A stretch of DNA of 58,818 nt, taken from contig CAYPBK010000008.1 in NCBI GenBank assembly GCA_964408955.1, forward strand, positions 1 to 58,818, given 5' to 3'. Positions 1-9,458 of this stretch are shown here, piece by piece. Below the pieces are notes generated by a model, which was not told the DNA's origin, searched no databases, and was given only the letters and a program-made list of their open reading frames with translations. The DNA comes from JAAYKT01 sp964408955 (lineage in GTDB: Bacteria; Bacillota; Clostridia; Lutisporales; Lutisporaceae). Position 1 is the first letter of the stretch. Each line of letters starts with the position of its first letter. The position numbers and the translations under genes were made by a program.

Positions 1-19
1 CCTACTGAGCTAGTGGATC
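1..19 (-). tRNA. 5' end of a tRNA gene, cut by the window edge
   Basis: On the minus strand the first 19 bases of a transcript read as a seven-base acceptor arm (GATCCAC), then TA, GCTC and AGTAGG, the standard tRNA positions 1-20. The anticodon lies outside the window, so the amino acid cannot be assigned. A consensus promoter sits about 27 bp upstream, as expected for a stable-RNA gene. A chance match to a D-arm is the alternative. Confidence 0.6.
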
Positions 20-45
20 ATCTAAAATAATACTCACATTTATAC

Positions 46-74
46 ATTCTACATGCTGAGGCCGCATTTGTCAA
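46..74 (-). promoter_or_regulatory. sigma-A promoter of the tRNA gene
   Basis: Minus strand: -35 TTGACA (69-74), 17-bp spacer, -10 TAGAAT (46-51). The predicted start lies about 20 nt upstream of the tRNA 5' end, typical of tRNA leaders. The perfect -35 and optimal spacing support a strong constitutive promoter. Confidence 0.75.
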
Positions 75-230
75 CAATATTTTTATAACAAGATTTCATG
101 AATAATTATAAATTATAACTGTTCAAGCATAACCTTAATTTTAATAAATATTTTTCCATCCCGTTATATTATTATTTTAAAAAGACGCTAAAATTATTAT
201 AATTGCATCATGTAATTTTTGCAATATAAT

Positions 231-1640
231 TTATTTTCTAGATAAAATATCCCTGGCTACGACTATCCCTGTAACGGAGGACTGCATCAATCCCCGTGTT
301 ATACCTGCTCCATCACCTATTGTATATAAATTCTTTATGGCAGTTTCGAATTTATCGCTTACGGATACCTGAGAAGAATAAAACTTGCACTCAACACCGT
401 ATAATAGGGTATTCTTGGAGAATAATCCGGGTGCTATTTTGTCAAAGGCCTTTAAAGCCTCAATAATAGATACCATATACCTATGGGGTAGGACATAGCT
501 TAAATCACCGGGTACTGCGTTATTCAAAGTTGGTATAGTACTGGATTTGTTTAATCTGTCCTTATCCGTTCTTCTTCCCTGTATTAAGTCCCCCAGCCTT
601 TGCACTAGTATACCGCCGCCTGTAAGCATATTTGCGAGCCTCGCTACATATTTACCGTATTTTATTGGGTCCTTAAAAGGCTCTGTAAATCTCGTCGACA
701 CCAATAAAGCAAAATTTGTGTTATCGCTTTTCAAGCTATCGTCAGAATAGCTGTGCCCGTTTACAAGAGCTAAACCACCTTCATAGTTTTCCTGAGATAC
801 TACACCGCCGGGGTTCATGCAAAAGGTTCTGACCTTATTATCAAAGGTATCGGAGAAATATACCAGCTTTGCCTCGTATAAATCCTTTGTCAGATGGTCC
901 ATTATGCTGTTAGGTACTTCAACTCTTACACCTATATCCACAGCATTGTTGTTTGTTTTTATATCATGCTTTTTCGTTTGTTCTGAGAGCCACTCAGCAC
1001 CGCCTCTTCCCGGTGCAGCTATTATATATTCTGCATACAGGGTTTTCTCTTCTTCATCCTTTTTCTTTATGGTTACACCTTTGGCTTTTCCATCCTCAGT
1101 GATTATGTCAATTGCTGTGGTAAGCTCTGAAAATTCAACCTTATTATTCATTATAATGTATTCATACATTCTTTGAAGAACGAAATAAGCCTTTTCCGTG
1201 CCTAAATGCCTTACAGGACAAGGAATAAGCTTAATATTATGCTTAGATGCTTCGTATTTAATATCTTCAATGGCTTTGCTGTTTAATCCATGGACTTCAC
1301 TTTCCACACCAAAGCTCGAATAAACGGAATCAGCGTATTTTATAAGCTCCTTCGCTTTCTCTTCACTCATATAATCCGTTATATTACCGCCCACCTCAGG
1401 GCTCAATGATAGCTTTCCATCGCTGAAAGCACCTGCGCCGGACCAGCCAAAGGTAATGGAACAAGGCTCACAGCCGACACATTTTCCCGTTGTTCTTGAA
1501 GGGCAACTCCTGTTTGCTAAGGTTTTGCCTTTATCTATTATCAATATGTCATAGCCGCTGTTTCCTTTTATTAATTCAATTGCCGTAAAAATACCTGCAG
1601 GTCCCGCACCAATGATGATTACATCATATTTGTTTTTCAT
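231..1640 (-). CDS. FAD-dependent oxidoreductase (COG2509-like, uncharacterised)
   Basis: About 469 residues. The N-terminus carries a Rossmann dinucleotide-binding motif (GAGPAGIF) after DVII, and the C-terminus ends with a GDGAG segment typical of the second FAD contact, so it is a flavoprotein dehydrogenase. Near residues 48-65 there is a Cys-rich stretch (CPSR, CVGCEPC) followed by GAGAFSDGKL, a hallmark of the widespread uncharacterised FAD-dependent dehydrogenase family in clostridia; the cysteines may be redox-active or metal-binding, which is inference. The ATG at 1640 is chosen because AAAGG lies 9 nt upstream; a TTG three codons earlier has no better signal. It is monocistronic, with its own promoter. 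Substrate unknown. Confidence 0.85.
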   Translation of the reverse strand: MKNKYDVIIIGAGPAGIFTAIELIKGNSGYDILIIDKGKTLANRSCPSRTTGKCVGCEPCSITFGWSGAGAFSDGKLSLSPEVGGNITDYMSEEKAKELIKYADSVYSSFGVESEVHGLNSKAIEDIKYEASKHNIKLIPCPVRHLGTEKAYFVLQRMYEYIIMNNKVEFSELTTAIDIITEDGKAKGVTIKKKDEEEKTLYAEYIIAAPGRGGAEWLSEQTKKHDIKTNNNAVDIGVRVEVPNSIMDHLTKDLYEAKLVYFSDTFDNKVRTFCMNPGGVVSQENYEGGLALVNGHSYSDDSLKSDNTNFALLVSTRFTEPFKDPIKYGKYVARLANMLTGGGILVQRLGDLIQGRRTDKDRLNKSSTIPTLNNAVPGDLSYVLPHRYMVSIIEALKAFDKIAPGLFSKNTLLYGVECKFYSSQVSVSDKFETAIKNLYTIGDGAGITRGLMQSSVTGIVVARDILSRK

Positions 1641-2125
1641 TCTTACCAACCTTTATATTTATATTTGAAACCTTTGTTATACTAGCAGATACTTTATATT
1701 TCGTCAAATAATTATTTTTGTTTTACACCCCGCTAATTGCAATTTATATGTTGCAGTTCAGATATAATCATTCTAAGCTTCTCCACAATGCAATCTTTAT
1801 CAAATATTAATAATTTAAAAAAATACCTATAAACAGAGACTTTTATAATAGCTTTTTCTACAAATTATTCTTTAATATTCTACAATAATTATGTAAATCA
1901 ATCATGATTTTTCATACTTCGCAATATTCGATATAAGAAGGTCTTGATAGCTATGAAAATTTAATCCACATTATCCACATTATCCACAGAGATATGCACA
2001 TATGTTCGGTGTTTTCTTGTCTCCTTGAAATTCCGAAGCTTAAGACCCTTGTTTTTTTACCTTTTCCCTTTATAGCCTATTTACATAATATCTGTGCATA
2101 ACTTCTAATTGGTATGATATTTGCG
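1641..2125. promoter_or_regulatory. 485-bp AT-rich intergenic region with a cluster of DnaA boxes
   Basis: There is no gene here. Two perfect DnaA boxes TTATCCACA lie head to tail with no gap at 1971-1979 and 1980-1988, preceded in the same register by a degenerate copy (TAATCCACA, 1962-1970) and followed by ATATGCACA (1992-2000). A further perfect box in the opposite orientation (TTATGCACA read on the minus strand) is at 2093-2101. The surrounding 300 bp is very AT-rich. The boxes lie just downstream of dnaB and upstream of the FAD gene promoter. They could be a DnaA-titration or regulatory site, or part of an origin; the sequence alone does not decide. No convincing dnaB terminator is seen. 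Confidence 0.65.
1679..1707 (-). promoter_or_regulatory. sigma-A promoter of the FAD oxidoreductase gene
   Basis: Minus strand: -35 TTGACG (1702-1707), 17-bp spacer, -10 TAGTAT (1679-1684), about 40 bp upstream of the ATG at 1640. Confidence 0.65.
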
Positions 2126-3457
2126 TTAGACATATTTCGATTTATCCGCAAATTTTGTAAACTGACCCAGCCAGACTAATTCCACAACACCTGTAGGTCC
2201 GTTACGCTGCTTCGCAATAATAACTTCTCCGATATTCTTCTTCTCTGTATCGGGATTATAATATTCGTCCCTATATAAAAACATGACCACATCCGCATCC
2301 TGCTCTATCGCCCCTGATTCTCGAAGGTCAGATAGTACGGGTCGGTGATCTGCTCTCATCTCTGGCGCTCTGCTTAGCTGCGATAGTGCCACTACAGGTA
2401 CGTCCAACTCCTTTGCCAAGGCTTTTAAGGATCTAGAAATATTTGATATTTCCTGTTGCCTGCTTTCATATTTTCCCGTATTTTGCATCAACTGAAGATA
2501 ATCCACAAGAACCATACCAAGACCATGTTCAATTTTTAATCTTCTGCATTTCGCCCGCATTTCAGTGACAGTTATTGCCGGGGTGTCATCTATAAATATA
2601 GGCTTGTCTGATAAAATTCCCATAGCTCTGGCAAGCTTAATCCATTCATCTTCAGTAATATCCCCAACCCTCAGCCTGTGGGCATCTATTAAAGCCTCCG
2701 AGCATAACAGTCTTTGAGTCAACTGCTCTTTTGACATTTCCAAGCTGAAAATAACTGTAGGATACTTCTCCTTGACGGAAGCATTTTGAACCAGATTCAT
2801 CATAAAAGAAGACTTGCCCATTGAAGGTCTGGAGGCTATAAGAACTAAATCCGCTTTTTGCAAGCCTGATAGCTTGCTGTCCAAATCTGAAAATCCCGTT
2901 GGCACACCGGTTATTTTACCCTTATTCAAATAAAGCTCTTCAATCCTATCAAAATTCGAGGTCAATATTTGTTTGATAGGTACAAAGCCTTTTGTAGTAC
3001 GGCTCAAAGAAATATCAAAAATTCCTTTTTCCGCATCATCCACTATGGAAGCTGTATCCTGAGAGTCATCGTAGCATTTCGAAATAATTTCATTAGAAGA
3101 TTTAATAAGCCTTCTTAATGTGGACTTTTCCAATACTATCCTTGCATAGTATTCTATATTATGGGTTGTGGGAACGACATTCATAAGCTGGGTAAGATAG
3201 GTTATGCCGCCAACTGCTTCTATGGTCTTTCTGCTTTTAAGCCTATCTGTCAGAGTAATCAAATCCACAGGCTCACTATCATTATATATACCTACGATGG
3301 CTTGAAATATCTCGTTATGCACTTCCCTGTAAAAGTCCTCATTATTCAATATTTCCGCCGCTACTGAAATAGCCTCCTTGTCCAGAAGCATAGCTCCCAA
3401 TACTGACTGCTCCGCTTCCAGGCTATTGGGCGGTATCCTTTGCATTAAATCATTCAT
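2126..3457 (-). CDS. dnaB: Replicative DNA helicase DnaB
   Basis: 443 residues, normal for the hexameric 5'-3' helicase of the replication fork. The N-terminal domain (PPNSLEAEQSVLGAML, about residues 9-24) is the classic DnaB start and contacts primase. The C-terminal RecA-like domain has the Walker A region ASRPSMGKSS near residue 210 and the VDYLQLM Walker B region near residue 320. No intein is present. It is the last gene of the operon MazG-like/yybS/gdpP/rplI/lonC/dnaB, the usual clostridial order, 24 bp after lonC. AGGAG lies 9 nt before the ATG. Confidence 0.97.
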   Translation of the reverse strand: MNDLMQRIPPNSLEAEQSVLGAMLLDKEAISVAAEILNNEDFYREVHNEIFQAIVGIYNDSEPVDLITLTDRLKSRKTIEAVGGITYLTQLMNVVPTTHNIEYYARIVLEKSTLRRLIKSSNEIISKCYDDSQDTASIVDDAEKGIFDISLSRTTKGFVPIKQILTSNFDRIEELYLNKGKITGVPTGFSDLDSKLSGLQKADLVLIASRPSMGKSSFMMNLVQNASVKEKYPTVIFSLEMSKEQLTQRLLCSEALIDAHRLRVGDITEDEWIKLARAMGILSDKPIFIDDTPAITVTEMRAKCRRLKIEHGLGMVLVDYLQLMQNTGKYESRQQEISNISRSLKALAKELDVPVVALSQLSRAPEMRADHRPVLSDLRESGAIEQDADVVMFLYRDEYYNPDTEKKNIGEVIIAKQRNGPTGVVELVWLGQFTKFADKSKYV

Positions 3458-3481
3458 TAGACCACTCTCCTAAATTTCTCG

Positions 3482-5299
3482 TTAAGCTGTTAAGAAGTCT
3501 ATTATTTCTTCAATATGCTCTGCCGATATTATATTTATTCCTTCCAAGCCCTTTATATCCTCTTCATTGTCCTTAGGGATTATCATATAGGAAAACCCTT
3601 CCCTCATTGCAGCTATGGCTTTCTCTCTGACACCGCCTACAGCTTTCACATTGCCGCTTATGGATATCTCCCCCGTAACACAGCAATCCGTTCTAAAAGG
3701 AATATTACCTATAGCGGAATAGAGCAGGCATGTTATAGCAGCGCCGGCAGAAGGTCCATCAACTTTGCCTCCCCCAATGCAATTTACATGCACATCATAT
3801 TTACCGGCATTTATTTTATAATTCTTCTTTAATACCGTAAGAGCATTAAAAAGAGAATCCCTTATCATTGAGCCCGCAGTCTCGTTAAATCTTATATTAC
3901 CCTTTTCGCCTTCACTGGGAAAGGATACTCCTTCAAACTCAATTATACTGCCCATAAACCCGCTGACCCCTGCACCGTAGACTTTACCCGTCTCCTTGCT
4001 CTTTTTTCTCTTATTCCTAAACGAAACAGTTGATAAGCCTAAAGCAGCTGATGCTTTATCATAATCCACACAAGCTTTTCTTTTGTGATCATTATATAGA
4101 CATTCACTGTAGCAGTCTAATAAAATGCTTACAGCCTTTCTCCCGTCATATACATGCTTACTGATTAAATCCATGGCATCCTTTGAAATGGTAAGGTCCA
4201 GCTTATTACTCCACATTTCAAGGATACTTTTTATATCCTTTGGGCTTAATGAATTAAAGAAAACTTCCCCGCATCTGGATCTGAGAGCAGGATTTATTTC
4301 TTCCGGTCTTCTCGTCGTAGCGCCTATTAAAATAAAATCTGCAGGAGCACCTTCTTCAAAAAGCATTTTGATATACTTAGGTACTTCCTTACTGCTTTCA
4401 TCATAGTAGGAGGATTCAAAGGTAACCTTTTTATCTTCCAATACTTTTAGAAGCTTATTTTGCAGCATTAAATCCAGTTCGCCTATTTCATCTATAAACA
4501 ATATCCCTCCGTGGGCTTCTGTTACCAAACCGGGCTTTGGCTCCGGAATGCCTATATCGGCTAAATCTTTCCTTGCACCTTGGTAAATAGGATCATGTAC
4601 CGAGCCTAAAAGAGGATTCACGGATTCCTTTGGATCCCACCTCAAGGTGGTTCCGTTTACTTCAATGAAAGGTGAGTCCTTTTGAAAAGGGCTGTATCCT
4701 TTTTTAATTGCTTCCTTGAGGGCAATTCTTGCAGCAGAAGTTTTACCTACTCCGGGAGGTCCGTATATGAGAACATGCTGGGGGTAAGGAGAGGCAATCT
4801 TAGATATCAGTGATTTAAGCCCTTCAGGTTGTCCTATTATTTCCCCCGCATCGTGGGGGCGCAGCGTATCCCTAATCTGCTGTGACAGTGAAATGTTTTT
4901 CTTCTTCTCTATGCCCGCATATTTCCTCAAGGTTGCAGGACTTTCATTATCAACATGCTTGTTGATAATTTGCAGTTTTAATTGATTCATGTACTCTTTT
5001 TCATTTTCCTCAAGCTTTTGTAATATCTGATGGTTTATCAATTTTTCCATATAAATTCTTGCTGCATTATCAGATAGCTTGTCCCTAAGCTTCTCTACAA
5101 CATTGTCCAAATCTTGATTATTCTTAATCCTCAAGAGCTCTCCCTCGGGATCCAGAAAACACCAAAGCTTTTCCGCCTTTCTAATAGGATCCTTTAGCTC
5201 GCTGATTTTCTTCAGTTCTTCATCATCGTAAATCTTACTGCCATAATCCAATAATAAATCCAATACTTCATCATTGCTGCATACATTGCTTTGTCCCAA
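3482..5299 (-). CDS. lonC: Lon-family ATP-dependent protease, sporulation-type LonC
   Basis: 605 residues, much shorter than LonA and lacking its LAN substrate domain. Instead it has a roughly 150-residue charged N-terminal region, then an AAA+ module with Walker A GPPGVGKTS near residue 180 and Walker B FIDEIGELD near 268, and a Lon proteolytic domain with the catalytic Ser in GPSAGAA (about 517) and Lys in REKAIAA (about 559). This architecture and the location between rplI and dnaB match LonC, a family reported as restricted to spore formers, so a role in sporulation proteolysis is likely. TTG start, preceded by GAGGT at 7 nt. LonB is the closest alternative. Confidence 0.85.
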   Translation of the reverse strand: MGQSNVCSNDEVLDLLLDYGSKIYDDEELKKISELKDPIRKAEKLWCFLDPEGELLRIKNNQDLDNVVEKLRDKLSDNAARIYMEKLINHQILQKLEENEKEYMNQLKLQIINKHVDNESPATLRKYAGIEKKKNISLSQQIRDTLRPHDAGEIIGQPEGLKSLISKIASPYPQHVLIYGPPGVGKTSAARIALKEAIKKGYSPFQKDSPFIEVNGTTLRWDPKESVNPLLGSVHDPIYQGARKDLADIGIPEPKPGLVTEAHGGILFIDEIGELDLMLQNKLLKVLEDKKVTFESSYYDESSKEVPKYIKMLFEEGAPADFILIGATTRRPEEINPALRSRCGEVFFNSLSPKDIKSILEMWSNKLDLTISKDAMDLISKHVYDGRKAVSILLDCYSECLYNDHKRKACVDYDKASAALGLSTVSFRNKRKKSKETGKVYGAGVSGFMGSIIEFEGVSFPSEGEKGNIRFNETAGSMIRDSLFNALTVLKKNYKINAGKYDVHVNCIGGGKVDGPSAGAAITCLLYSAIGNIPFRTDCCVTGEISISGNVKAVGGVREKAIAAMREGFSYMIIPKDNEEDIKGLEGINIISAEHIEEIIDFLTA

Positions 5300-5316
5300 T
5301 TTTAATACCTCACTTC

Positions 5317-5763
5317 TTATTCTTCTACAACCTTTACTTTGATTTTTGCTGTAACCTCAGGGTATACTTTAATTTCTATTTCGTGGACACCAAGAGTCTT
5401 TATTGCTTCATTTATTATAATTTTCTTTTTATCTATGTCTAATTTATGCTGAGCTTTTATCATATCTGAAATATCTTTGTTAGTTATGGAGCCAAATAGT
5501 TTACCGCTGGAGCCCGCTTTCGTCCTCATCTCTACTTCAAGCTTATTTATTTTCTTAGCAAGCTCTTTCGCTTCATTCAATTCTCTGGCTTTTTTGTTTG
5601 CACCGGCTATATTCTTTTTTTCAATTTCATCCATCTTACCCGGTGTCGCTTCTACTGCATAGTTTCTTGGTAAAAGGTAGTTCCTACCATAACCGTCACT
5701 GACATTTACTATATCGTCCTTATTGCCTAAGGATTTTACATCCTTTAAAAGTATGACCTTCAT
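5317..5763 (-). CDS. rplI: 50S ribosomal protein bL9
   Basis: 148 residues. It begins MKVILLKDVKSLG, with the GYGRNYLLPRNYA segment that defines bL9, then a Lys/Glu-rich connecting helix and a C-terminal domain. L9 binds 23S rRNA near the L1 stalk and limits frameshifting. Two adjacent ATG codons are possible; the second (5763) is chosen because the family starts MKVIL and the GGTGAG signal is then 5 nt away. Its start overlaps the TGA stop of gdpP, indicating translational coupling. Confidence 0.97.
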   Translation of the reverse strand: MKVILLKDVKSLGNKDDIVNVSDGYGRNYLLPRNYAVEATPGKMDEIEKKNIAGANKKARELNEAKELAKKINKLEVEMRTKAGSSGKLFGSITNKDISDMIKAQHKLDIDKKKIIINEAIKTLGVHEIEIKVYPEVTAKIKVKVVEE

Positions 5764-7760
5764 CATCTCTCACCTTCCTTAATATATTCATCAACTGCTT
5801 TTTCAATCATCTCTATGGCTTTATCCATTGATATGTCAGAAAGCTGTGCGCCTGCTACAGTCAAATGTCCACCGCCTCCCAGCTTCTCTAAAACCACCTG
5901 AACATTTATATCCCCTAAGGATCTGCCGCTTATAAATATGTACTCATCAATTTTTGAAAGAACAAAGGACGCTATAATCCCTCTTATATTTAAAAGCTCA
6001 TCCGCAGACTGCGCTGCTGTAAGCGCCGGATTAGCTACATCATTCGGTATTACGGAAATTGCAATATTCCCTTTATACATTCGTGCAGCCTTAACAACCT
6101 CCGCTCTCGCCAGGAAAGACTCCATATCGTCTTGGAATAATTGCCGGGTCAATGTAGTGTCGGCACCAGCACCTCTTAGATAGGAAGCCGCTTCGAAAGT
6201 CCTTATTCCTGTTTGGAATGAGAAGCTTTTAGTATCTATAAAAATACCCGCCAAAAGAGCTTCTGCTTCAATTTGCTTTATCTTTGGCTTTTCAAACATA
6301 TATTGCAAAATTTCAGTAACCAACTCGCTGGTGGAAGAAGCATAGGGCTCAATATATGTAAGCACGGCATCATCAATGAATTCTGTTGCCCTCCTGTGAT
6401 GATCAATAATAACCTTTTTATCAATTCTCTTTATCAACTCCGGCTCCATGGTAAAGCTGGGTCTATGGGTATCCACAATTACCAATAGAGTATCTTTCCC
6501 TGCAGCGGATAAAGCTTCGTAGCTGTTTAAAAAAACATCATTATACTCATCTTCATCCTTTAGCTCCAGCCAGAGGTTTTCTATTCCTTTATTTATTTTA
6601 TTCAAAACTATATGAGTGGTTTTACCAAGGTTAGCACAACATCTGTAAATACCCAAAGCAGAGCCTAAACAATCTAAATCCGGCATTTCATGCCCCATTA
6701 TAATGACGTCACCGGCTTGTTCAATAAGCTGCCTAAATGCATAGGATATCACTCTTGCCTTAACTCTCGTCCTCTTTTCGACTGCTTTTGATTTGCCACC
6801 GTAAAAAGAAAGCTTGTCAAAATTCTTGACCACTGCTTGATCACCGCCGCGTCCCAACGCAATATCCATAGCTGACTTTGCAAATTTCTGCAGCTCACCA
6901 TGGGTTTTCCCGTTGACTCCCACGCCTATACTCAAAGTGATGGGTATCTTGTTCCCGGAGTTAATCTCCCTGACTGTGTCCAAAATATCAAATCTTTTTT
7001 CCTGAATGCTTTGGAGCTGCTTTTGATTAAAGTGTAAAACATATTCATCCCCGGAATACTTCTGAATGGAAGCGCTATTGACGATAGCCCAGGAGCCTAT
7101 AATTCTGTCCAAATCTGCGGAAATAATCGGCTTTAAATCTTCCTCCACATCCTTAAGTACATCTTCCAAATTATCTATTTGCAATATTGCTACAACGTTT
7201 CTTTCTTCTAAGTATTTGGTTTTAAGCTGAACAAAGTCTGTTTTTTCTATTAAGTAAATCATGATTATCTTTTTTTCTTTGTTATCCTCAAAAACATCAA
7301 AATGCTCACAGTGCAAGTCATAGTATTTATCCTTTATTTCTATGTTTTTAAACTCCTTTTTCCCTTCAGTGATTATCTCGTCCAATTCTATTCCTTCGAT
7401 ATATTCTTCTATTTTTTTATCTAAAAGATAATCCCCTTGAAATATGGAAGAGAACAACGTATTATACCAATTAATATTTCCTTCTTCATCTGAAATAGCT
7501 AAAGGGAAAGGGAGATTCAGTATAACGTTTTTTGTTGCCAAATCCACCTTATCAGAAAGCTTCTCTATATAAGCTCTCAGCTCCTCTTTTTTCTGCATCT
7601 TTTCTTTAAGGTTGAAGTATATAAGATAGATAAATATAGTCAAAGCTACTAAGCCCATAAGCAAATTATAATATAGTATAATTATAACGCTTAAGCCTAT
7701 AATCCACAGATATATATTTGAATCAGGTTTTAGCATAAAGAAGCCGATCTTGCTTTTCAT
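5763..7760 (-). CDS. gdpP: Cyclic-di-AMP phosphodiesterase GdpP (YybT)
   Basis: 665 residues, full length. Two N-terminal transmembrane helices (about 10-50), a PAS-like domain, a degenerate GGDEF domain (about 175-300; no GGDEF motif, SGDEYVL instead) and a DHH/DHHA1 phosphodiesterase domain with DLD near 359, DHHRR near 451 and GGGGH near 628. It hydrolyses c-di-AMP to pApA and so controls potassium and osmotic homeostasis and cell-wall stress responses. It shares TAATG with yybS upstream and overlaps rplI downstream, the conserved yybS-gdpP-rplI order. All metal-binding motifs of the DHH domain appear intact. Confidence 0.96.
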   Translation of the reverse strand: MKSKIGFFMLKPDSNIYLWIIGLSVIIILYYNLLMGLVALTIFIYLIYFNLKEKMQKKEELRAYIEKLSDKVDLATKNVILNLPFPLAISDEEGNINWYNTLFSSIFQGDYLLDKKIEEYIEGIELDEIITEGKKEFKNIEIKDKYYDLHCEHFDVFEDNKEKKIIMIYLIEKTDFVQLKTKYLEERNVVAILQIDNLEDVLKDVEEDLKPIISADLDRIIGSWAIVNSASIQKYSGDEYVLHFNQKQLQSIQEKRFDILDTVREINSGNKIPITLSIGVGVNGKTHGELQKFAKSAMDIALGRGGDQAVVKNFDKLSFYGGKSKAVEKRTRVKARVISYAFRQLIEQAGDVIIMGHEMPDLDCLGSALGIYRCCANLGKTTHIVLNKINKGIENLWLELKDEDEYNDVFLNSYEALSAAGKDTLLVIVDTHRPSFTMEPELIKRIDKKVIIDHHRRATEFIDDAVLTYIEPYASSTSELVTEILQYMFEKPKIKQIEAEALLAGIFIDTKSFSFQTGIRTFEAASYLRGAGADTTLTRQLFQDDMESFLARAEVVKAARMYKGNIAISVIPNDVANPALTAAQSADELLNIRGIIASFVLSKIDEYIFISGRSLGDINVQVVLEKLGGGGHLTVAGAQLSDISMDKAIEMIEKAVDEYIKEGER

Positions 7761-8725
7761 TATATCCCCCCGCTATACTTTTTACCTATTTTCCTGATGT
7801 CAAATATTGTATCAAAAATTCCTGCAATCATCAAAACGTTAGGCAAAGCCAAAAATAGAAAAAAGAGTATAAATGCTTTTAAATATTTATTCAAGCCATA
7901 TTTGTTCGTTATAAAGCTTGCCACGGATAAGCCCAAGACAATAAAAACCCATTGCAATAAAAATATTATATTTTTTATTGCAATTTCTATATTAGGAACC
8001 TTTAAATAATAGGAAGCCAAGGTTAAAAACATGAGAAACAATAATCCAATAGAAAAATTATCAGGCAGCTTCCATAAAGAAAAAGACTTTATATCCTCTA
8101 TGGTATACTTCATGCGGTTCAATATTATTTTTGTAAGCTTAAAATTAACAAAGGAGAAAAACATGCCATTTGTAAGGAAGAAAGCAGGTATGATAAGCCT
8201 GACCGCTTCGATACTATCAGTAAACTTCGTAATAACAATATCTATTTGCTCCTTTGCCATTCCCATGCTCTCATATATATCGGCTACATTTTCCGTAACC
8301 TCATACATGGTTTTAATAAGCTGTTCTATGGCATGGGAAGGTGTTTGGCCTATAATCCAAAAGCTCATAATAATGCCCACGGCAGAGCAAATACCTAAAA
8401 CAAGTCCCGAAACAAGCAAGTTTATTGAAGGTCTTATTTTTTTATTCATAAGATTGCCCATGACTATACCGGATATACCGAATACGAGAAATAAATAAAT
8501 CCCGCTATAAGGCTCTGTAAATAATGAAACCAATATACCGGCTACAAGAGCTGATATGAAGCTAATGCGAAATCCGTTTCTAAATCCTATGATAATTATA
8601 GGAACAGCCCAGAACATTCCTATTAAAGAAAGCAAAGGTATGTAGTACACCATAATTCCCAGTACTGCCGTAAGGGATGCAAATACCGCGCCCTCTACCA
8701 AAGCTTTTGTGTCAATTTTTTTCAT
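7760..8725 (-). CDS. yybS: YybS family membrane protein (DUF2232)
   Basis: 321 residues with about eight hydrophobic segments. It has an ECF-transporter S-component-like appearance (EGAVFASLTAVLG start, FRNGFRISF), as known for DUF2232. Function not established; the invariant association with gdpP and rplI suggests an envelope or nucleotide-homeostasis link, which is inference. The ATG has GAGGTG 4 nt upstream, and the stop overlaps the gdpP start by one base. Confidence 0.9.
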   Translation of the reverse strand: MKKIDTKALVEGAVFASLTAVLGIMVYYIPLLSLIGMFWAVPIIIIGFRNGFRISFISALVAGILVSLFTEPYSGIYLFLVFGISGIVMGNLMNKKIRPSINLLVSGLVLGICSAVGIIMSFWIIGQTPSHAIEQLIKTMYEVTENVADIYESMGMAKEQIDIVITKFTDSIEAVRLIIPAFFLTNGMFFSFVNFKLTKIILNRMKYTIEDIKSFSLWKLPDNFSIGLLFLMFLTLASYYLKVPNIEIAIKNIIFLLQWVFIVLGLSVASFITNKYGLNKYLKAFILFFLFLALPNVLMIAGIFDTIFDIRKIGKKYSGGI

Positions 8726-8737
8726 ATTACACCTCTG

Positions 8738-9052
8738 TTAATTACGCTTCTTTATATAATCGGAAAGTTCAGATAAATCTCCGTACCATTTCTCCTCTTC
8801 ATTTTCCTCCAACCTTCCAATTTTTATTTTGTCCAAAATTTTTGAATCAATAGCTTTGTGATTAAACCCCAGCCTTTTGCCCAGCATATATGTTACAAGT
8901 ATTATATTGGCGGTAACGTCAAGCAAAGCTTCTCTGTTTGCTTTAGAGCCTTTTAAAAGGTTGTTAAAAAGTGATGCCAAAGAAGTCAGAAGCTCGGATT
9001 TTAAAAATTCTATTATTCTAATATCCCTTGTAATATCCGTATCTTTTTGCAT
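8738..9052 (-). CDS. MazG-like family protein
   Basis: 104 residues from the chosen ATG at 9052, which is preceded by GGTGGAGG at 5 nt; an in-frame ATG 22 codons upstream has no ribosome binding site. The all-alpha sequence (LKSELLTSLASLFNNLLKG, then a Leu/Ile helix with TYMLGKRLGF) resembles the MazG-like family found next to yybS in clostridia. The EExxE metal-binding motif of true MazG NTP pyrophosphohydrolases is not obvious, so catalytic activity is doubtful. First gene of the dnaB operon, 12 bp before yybS. Confidence 0.75.
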   Translation of the reverse strand: MQKDTDITRDIRIIEFLKSELLTSLASLFNNLLKGSKANREALLDVTANIILVTYMLGKRLGFNHKAIDSKILDKIKIGRLEENEEEKWYGDLSELSDYIKKRN

Positions 9053-9152
9053 TGCATCCTCCACCTCTCCATCTGTAAATAATTCTATGAATAATTCGTT
9101 TCTCCTGCTAATTATCATAAATACAAGGAAAAATCAGAGGTGAAAATATAGG

Positions 9153-9178
9153 AAAAAAACCCGAAAAATCGGGTTTTT
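9153..9178 (-). terminator. Rho-independent terminator after rpsR
   Basis: A CCCGA/TCGGG stem extended by an A5/T5 arm with an AAAA loop. Read on the minus strand it ends in seven T, seven bases after the rpsR stop codon. It closes rpsF-ssb-rpsR. Confidence 0.9.
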
Positions 9179-9185
9179 AGACTTT

Positions 9186-9437
9186 TTATTCTGTAGTAAA
9201 AGGAAGCAAGGCAATATTTCTTGCTCTTTTAATGGCAAGGGTAAGCTGCCTTTGATGCTTCGCGCAGTTACCGGATATTCTCCTTGGGATTATCTTTCCT
9301 CTCTCAGAGAGATATCTGCGTAGTTTATTTACGTCCTTATAATCAATAGATTCGACCTTATCTATACAGAAGCTGCAAACACGTTTTTTTGGTTTGCGCA
9401 TTTTACCTCCACCGCCGCCTGAACCACGTCTATTCAA
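9186..9437 (-). CDS. rpsR: 30S ribosomal protein bS18
   Basis: 83 residues with the CSFC pair, the IDYKD segment and PRRISGNCAKHQRQL, which identify bS18; the four cysteines suggest the zinc-binding (C+) form. S18 pairs with S6 on the central domain of 16S rRNA. The TTG start at 9437 has GGAGTG 8 nt upstream. An internal ATG (MRKPKK) also has a strong GGAGG and would drop the Gly-rich N-terminus. Confidence 0.96.
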   Translation of the reverse strand: MNRRGSGGGGGKMRKPKKRVCSFCIDKVESIDYKDVNKLRRYLSERGKIIPRRISGNCAKHQRQLTLAIKRARNIALLPFTTE

Positions 9438-9458
9438 TAGTTTTCACTCCTAACTTAA

